From assembly GCA_037179335.1 (NCBI GenBank), contig JAKZHN010000005.1:1736001-1800000 (forward strand): 64,000 nt of DNA. Reading direction: 5' to 3'. This document shows positions 59,009 to 64,000 of this stretch, piece by piece. Every line of letters begins with the position of its first letter. Position 1 is the first letter of the stretch. A program made the position numbers and the translations under genes. Below the pieces are notes generated by a model. That model worked only from the letters and a program-made list of their open reading frames with translations. It had not been told where the DNA came from and ran no database searches. This DNA is from Cyclaneusma minus (lineage: Eukaryota; Ascomycota; Leotiomycetes; Marthamycetales; Marthamycetaceae).

Positions 59009-62000
59009 ATGACACGCAAGCAGTTCACGGCCGACCTGGCTGCTGCTGCGAACAGCACAATCGCGGGCGTGTCCAACATCAGAAGAGGTGAAGAAGATGG
59101 TCAGATCAATTTTCGCTTCACGCCGGCCTCGGGATCCCCGCTTGACATCAGCTTGTTGTCGACCGAAGTTCCAGGATACCCGTCGGAAAACACCTTCTTC
59201 GTATGCACTGAGAATGAGAACGTCCCCGCCACTGTCACGAACGCGCTCGAGGGGCTGCAAGAGTTCTCGAGCGGCAAGACAATCGCTGAAATGCTCAGCA
59301 ATGTTTGCTCTGCAGTCCGAACCGCCTTTGCTGGTAGCTCAGCCTCGAATCCAATGGAACTCGATGACGATGGCGACGACGATCAGATGAGCGTCGATAG
59401 CCAAGACGATGATGAATATGATGGAGCGGACGACGATGACAACAATTCCGTGGCTTGGGACGAGCCACTCCATATGTCTGACGAAGAAGCTCTCGCCAAG
59501 ACGATCCAGCTCCGTCCAGAGACTGCAACCCAGCTACGCAAGAAGATTGCTCAGGACTTGACTGCGGTCAAACTTGCCGGCTTCCGGGTAGGCGTCTTGT
59601 CTGGTATGACGCCGGAGTCACAAACATCCCTGCTGAGCATCTCTATCCGCATCGCCAAATTAGGTCTCTCCCCCGAAGCTTTGGAGGCTTGGGATCTGAA
59701 CGAGGAACAATACATCGTCCTGCTTTTAAGGTATTCGGGAGGCTACAGGGACATGAATGAAATCTGCGACAAACCGGCCACGTCTGCGCAGGTCGAATAC
59801 AGGTTTGGCGTTCACGACCGGTACAAACCCATGCTCCCAGAAGCGTTGGCAGCCTTCTCGGCTAGTGGACCAGATACTCACGAAGATGTCCCTGGCAATG
59901 AAGAGTCTGAGAGCTCAAGCTCTTTCCAGGGTTGCTTTCTATCTGCTTCAATGAACACGTTCCTTAACAAGGAATTCACCTCATTGGTGAAGATAAGAGT
60001 GGGTGAATATTTCGGGAGTTGGGACGAAGCAAAAGATCTATGGAACGATTCTCAGAAGTTCGAATTCGAAAGCCGAAACGTAGTCCCGCAGGATGCTACC
60101 CTTTCGGACCACATTGCCCAGACTACGGCCAGGGATCAGATGTCATTCCCACTGGTCAGCATACAGTTTGCGCTGCACTTCCTGGTCAACTGCACAACTT
60201 ACTGTGTCGTCTGCCACAATAGAGTGCATGATAAATTCGAGGCATTGAGACCCTTCGTCTGCTCAAAATCAGTAAGTCAAAGCCGTCTCGGAGTTTCTTT
60301 CTTTCGCAAAGAATTACCAACACATTCTGTAGACTTGAGGGGATGTTACTCGTGCTCGAACTAGCCCAGCTCGCTTCTGCTGTTCCTATTCACCCAGCAC
60401 ATACGTAAATCGATGATATCGAGTTACCAAGATTTCACAGAGATGGATGCTAACTTGGCGATTAGTTGTGTCTGTACCAGTACATCAATTATGGCTTTGG
60501 CCCCAGCATCGAGCATGAGATTTTAACCCAACCTTATGTCGTTGATCTGCTGATTAGCCTCTGCTATGCGGCAGCCCAGGTAGCCAACTCACTCCGAGGA
60601 GCATATCCTGTTGGCTTGGGTTTGTTAGTTCCGCGATTTCCTCCCTCACGATTCCAGGTCACTCCCACTGGATATGTCCAACCGAACATGTCGAACGGTG
60701 TTCATACCCCACAACTTGCTACTTCCCCGACCCCGGCTGCCGCTCCGGAGGTACAGTACGAGGTAGACATTAGGTTTGGCGACAACGACGAGGTCACAAT
60801 CAAGAGCCGCATCGAGGATGGTGCTGTCAATCCAGGCCAGTGGGTTTTGGTGAAATGCTCCAGTAAGTATATCTGGTGCTTGTGTTGCTGTACAATAGTA
60901 TACTGACATACCGACCAGATCAGGAGGTTTATCATTTCAAAGTCCAAAGCGTTACACTACCTACCATAACTCTGCAGCAAAGAATTATCAATCCTGATAG
61001 GTCGCGCATCGTGGACCCCAACCCCAACTACATGGCGGCCAGCTCTGTAGGCGATCCAGAACAGCAGACTGCCCGGGGCAACGCTCCGGTCGCGCTTTCA
61101 AAGAAAGGGACATCCGGGGTCATGACTGTCTACAGCCATGACTTCGATTCATTGGCAGACCACGAGAGGCAAGAAATTATGGTCATGTTGATGGACACAC
61201 TTCCTTCAGTCAATGAGTACGTCAAATCTCTCTTTCCTATTGTTTTTCCTACTATCTTCTTGTACACATTCGAATGAAGACTAATCTTCTCCTAGAATGA
61301 GAAACTATCTCATGTCTCAGGGTCGCTATTCAGAGCCGCAGCTCCAGAAATGGGGGGATCGTATTTCACCGGCTGCATTGGGTCTCTTGCGCTGGATTAT
61401 CTGCACAAACAGATCTTGTATTATGCAGGTGGACGACTGTGGTGGCCTGGATAAGGATGAGAAGAAACGCCAACGCCGTCTGGAACAGAAAGTGGGCGGC
61501 CTGGAAGGTCAGGGCTGGACCCAATTTCGATTTGCTCAAGGTGCGCCCGACAAGGAGCAGCGTTTTGTCAAAGCTTTGCAACAGGAATTCCCTCGAGAGG
61601 GATCTGACAAGACATCACCGGCATCTCCTACATATCCAACAATCTTCGCTTGGCACGGAAGCGGTTTGGCCAATTGGCATAGTATTATCCGCACCGGCTT
61701 AGATTACAACCAGGTGAAAAATGGCAGAGCATACGGCAATGGTGTGTACCACGCCCAAGATTTAGTCACAAGCACTGGTTATTCCCATTCGGTATGTCAA
61801 CCAAGTATCTCTGACTATTGACCCTTCGTCGTTGACCAAGAATCTACTTTAGACAAACTGGGCCTGGCCGGCATCTGAGCTCAAAATTACAACTGCACTT
61901 TGTATGAACGAGATCATCAACGCCCCTGACAAGTTCCAGAGCAAGGCACCCCACCTTGTTGTCCAATATGTCGATTGGATCCAGTGCAGATATTTGTTCG

Positions 62001-63220
62001 TGAAAACGTTCAGGTACGATACAACGATGGACACCCCCACGGTACAGACCAAGAGCCGTGGCTCTAGCAGGTAAGTCACTGAGTTGAGACTGGTGGCAAC
62101 AAACATGCTGACCAATTGGTAGCACGGCCGCCAAGTCGCGATCATTGATCAAGCAAGATCCGCAGTACACTCTGCGTATCTCGACACGACAGGAAGTGTT
62201 GATCCCTACCAGCGCTGCCCCGACATCCATGGCTTTCCGTGAGGCTGAACAGGCTGAACAGGCCGGAAAGGCTGGAAAGACTGGAAAGTCACGGAAGTCA
62301 TCGAACAAGAAATCAAAGTCATCTCCTGAGCTTGACGTTGAAAGCGAAGGATCAGACTCGGAAGACTTAGCATGCATGCTGGTCTCGCACGAAGGCGATT
62401 CAAAACCCAATGGAGCTGGAGAGGAAGCAGGCAGTTTGGTCTCTCGGTTCGCATCCGCCTCTCTCGACTTTCTTAAATCGGTCGCTAACGAGTCTGGTAG
62501 CAACGGAACGGCCCAAAATATGAACGTCACGGACTTTAAGCCAGGCTCCTTGAACATTGCCCAGCTGCCCATGCTTGCGCAACCTTGCTATGCCACCCCC
62601 ATGGCAACTAGGTCCCTGCAACGCGCGCTCAAGGAAGCTCTCGAGGTACAGCGCAAGACGCCCCAGACTGAGCTTGGTTGGTACATTGATCAGGACGTCG
62701 TCCAAAATCTCTACCAGTGGATTGTCGAACTGCATTCCTTCGACCTTGAATTGCCGCTTGCCAAAGACATGAAGAAGGCAGGTATCAACAGTGTGGTCTT
62801 GGAAATTCGATTCGGCAAGGACAGCCCTAACAGCCCACCATTCGTCCGCGTTATCAGGCCAAGGTTCCTCCCCTTTGCTAACGGTGGAGGAGGAAATGTG
62901 ACCGCCGGTGGAGCCATGTAAGTTTTTTTGTCAATGAGCTAGGCATTATCTAGCTTCCAGCGTTCTTACTAATTCTGTACAGGTGTATGGAGTTGCTGAC
63001 AAACACCGGATGGCTCCCTTCCAACTCCATGGAGATGGTTCTTCTCCAAGTCCGCATGGCCATTTCATCCACCGATCCCCGACCCGCTCGTCTGGGAAAC
63101 ACCGCGAACCTCCAGCGACAAGACTATGGCATCAGCGAAGCCGTGGACGCCTACGAGCGCGCTTGCAGAGCCCACGGTTGGGCCATTCCCCCCGACTTCC
63201 GCAATTTCCTCATGGGATAA
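59009..63220 (+). CDS. PARP catalytic domain fused to a ubiquitin-conjugating (E2) domain
   Basis: A 1,234-residue protein predicted to combine ADP-ribosyl transfer with ubiquitin conjugation. Exons are 59009-60271, 60466-60862, 60919-61216, 61296-61791, 61853-62070, 62123-62917 and 62983-63220; every join keeps the frame. The N terminus has an acidic Asp-rich patch (about residues 120-150). At about residues 395-423, Cys spacing CVVCHNRV..FVCSKSLC suggests a zinc site, followed by YINYGFGPSIEHEILTQPYV. The PARP catalytic core is at about 765-860: FAWHGSGLANWHSIIRTGLD (His 773) and GRAYGNGVYHA (Tyr near 804). The third triad residue is not an obvious Glu. A Lys/Ser-rich linker has repeated EQAGKAGKTGK. 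The E2 fold lies at about 1053-1200, with FANGGGGNVTAGGAMCMELL and the presumed active Cys at about 1157, exposed only after splicing the last intron. This architecture is known in fungi but little studied. Confidence 0.92.
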
Positions 63221-64000
63221 ACCAACGCGATTTCTCATCGCCCTGCTTCTCTGCGATTTTCTTTCCCCTTGATCTTTCGAGATTGCCACACGAGACCACG
63301 CCTACTAGATTTCCAAACGGATCGTTTTAACAGGAGGAACAAGGTATCGGTGAACAAAAAAAGGGGTTATATCTGCTTGGGCCACGGGGTGAAGGGATTG
63401 ATCTATTTGCATTCGGCGTTGGGAAGATCAGCATAGGTCGGTTTGTTTGCAGATACCCCTTGCAGATGCCGCTAGCTTGCAAAATTTGCCACGGCCATAG
63501 CCCTCATAGAACCAGGTTGCATTGAATGGAGGCGCAGCGATGGCATTGGGCTCACAAGTAGCCACTAGCGGTTAGAATTGCTTTCAATTAATCAAATTAC
63601 AAAAACACTGCGTTCTGTGCTGGATTCTCGGTGCTCACTCATCAGGGGATATTGATAAGGCGGGTGTTGAAGGGGAATGGCGCAGGAGAAGCTGAAGCGC
63701 TGGCGCAAGGGTGGTTGGTGAGCTGGAGGCTGAAGGAGAGGAGAGCTCGAGGTGCCATATGGAGAAAATCAGGAGATGGGTTGGCAACTTGGAATGACCC
63801 AGTGGCTCAAGTAGTAAGTCCCTAAACCGGCATCTAACCCATGCATTCCAAGCCACACTCAGTTCGTCTGGTGGAGATCTGGCCAGGGGGCCGCGATTTA
63901 ACTGTGGGTTCCAGATTTTTTGTCTTTTTATGTGTTTTTTACTTTTCTCTTCAATCTTCTTTTGGTCCCAGAATTGTGTCGGGATGAGGTTAGTGGCTCG
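63221..64000. other. 3' window edge, no supported gene
   Basis: 3' flank of the PARP-E2 gene, then sequence without recognisable coding features up to the window end. Confidence 0.4.

Noticed and set aside
1..64000. tRNA, 5S rRNA or other RNA genes
   Set aside because: I looked for T-arm-like GTTCRANYC boxes with a matching A-box and for 5S-like sequence and found no convincing case; a covariance-model search would be decisive.

Overview
The window is from a filamentous ascomycete (Pezizomycotina). The evidence is short introns (mostly 50-90 bp) with GT..AG ends and CTAAC/CTGAC-like branch sites, fungal-type proteins (ATP4 subunit, TFIIF beta, Noc4, a fungal bZIP, a fungal PARP-E2 fusion), and one long AT-rich block of transition-mutated retrotransposons of the kind repeat-induced point mutation (RIP) leaves. 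I cannot place it to genus or class.

Layout. 1-15.9 kb is gene-bearing and of balanced composition: an SDR oxidoreductase (+), a CNNM/Mam3-type DUF21-CBS membrane protein (+), an F-box protein (-), then TFIIF beta (-) divergent from a five-finger CCCH protein (+). About 3 kb without a recognisable gene follows. 15.9-31.0 kb is an extreme AT block holding two degraded Ty3/Gypsy elements in opposite orientation. The left one reads +, with RT near 18.8-19.3 kb and integrase near 20.2-21.0 kb. The right one reads -, with RT near 26.8-27.3 kb and LTR copies at 24.0 and 30.7 kb. Just right of the block, at 31.64-31.95 kb, is an approximately 306 bp inverted-repeat (MITE-like) element.

33.6-64 kb is gene-bearing again: a bZIP factor (+), a Sel1-repeat protein (-), NOC4 (-) divergent from ATP4 (+), a flavin monooxygenase of Baeyer-Villiger type (-), a second SDR (+), an Sds3/Dep1-type histone-deacetylase-complex subunit (-), a type II membrane glycosyltransferase-like protein (-), a COG7-like Golgi tether subunit (-), and a 1,234-residue protein joining a PARP catalytic domain to a ubiquitin-conjugating (E2) domain (+).

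Most genes are unrelated housekeeping or regulatory functions on alternating strands. The monooxygenase and the SDR at 44.5-50.4 kb are the only pair that might act on related substrates. Exon structures were worked out by hand from frame continuity, splice-site sequence and family conservation. Every multi-exon model given keeps an open frame to its stop. The most noteworthy items are the PARP-E2 fusion, an F-box gene whose start codon seems to be split by an intron, the paired retroelements with transition-only LTR divergence, and a roughly 20 bp repeat family that occurs in inverse orientation at 48.2 and 52.9 kb.
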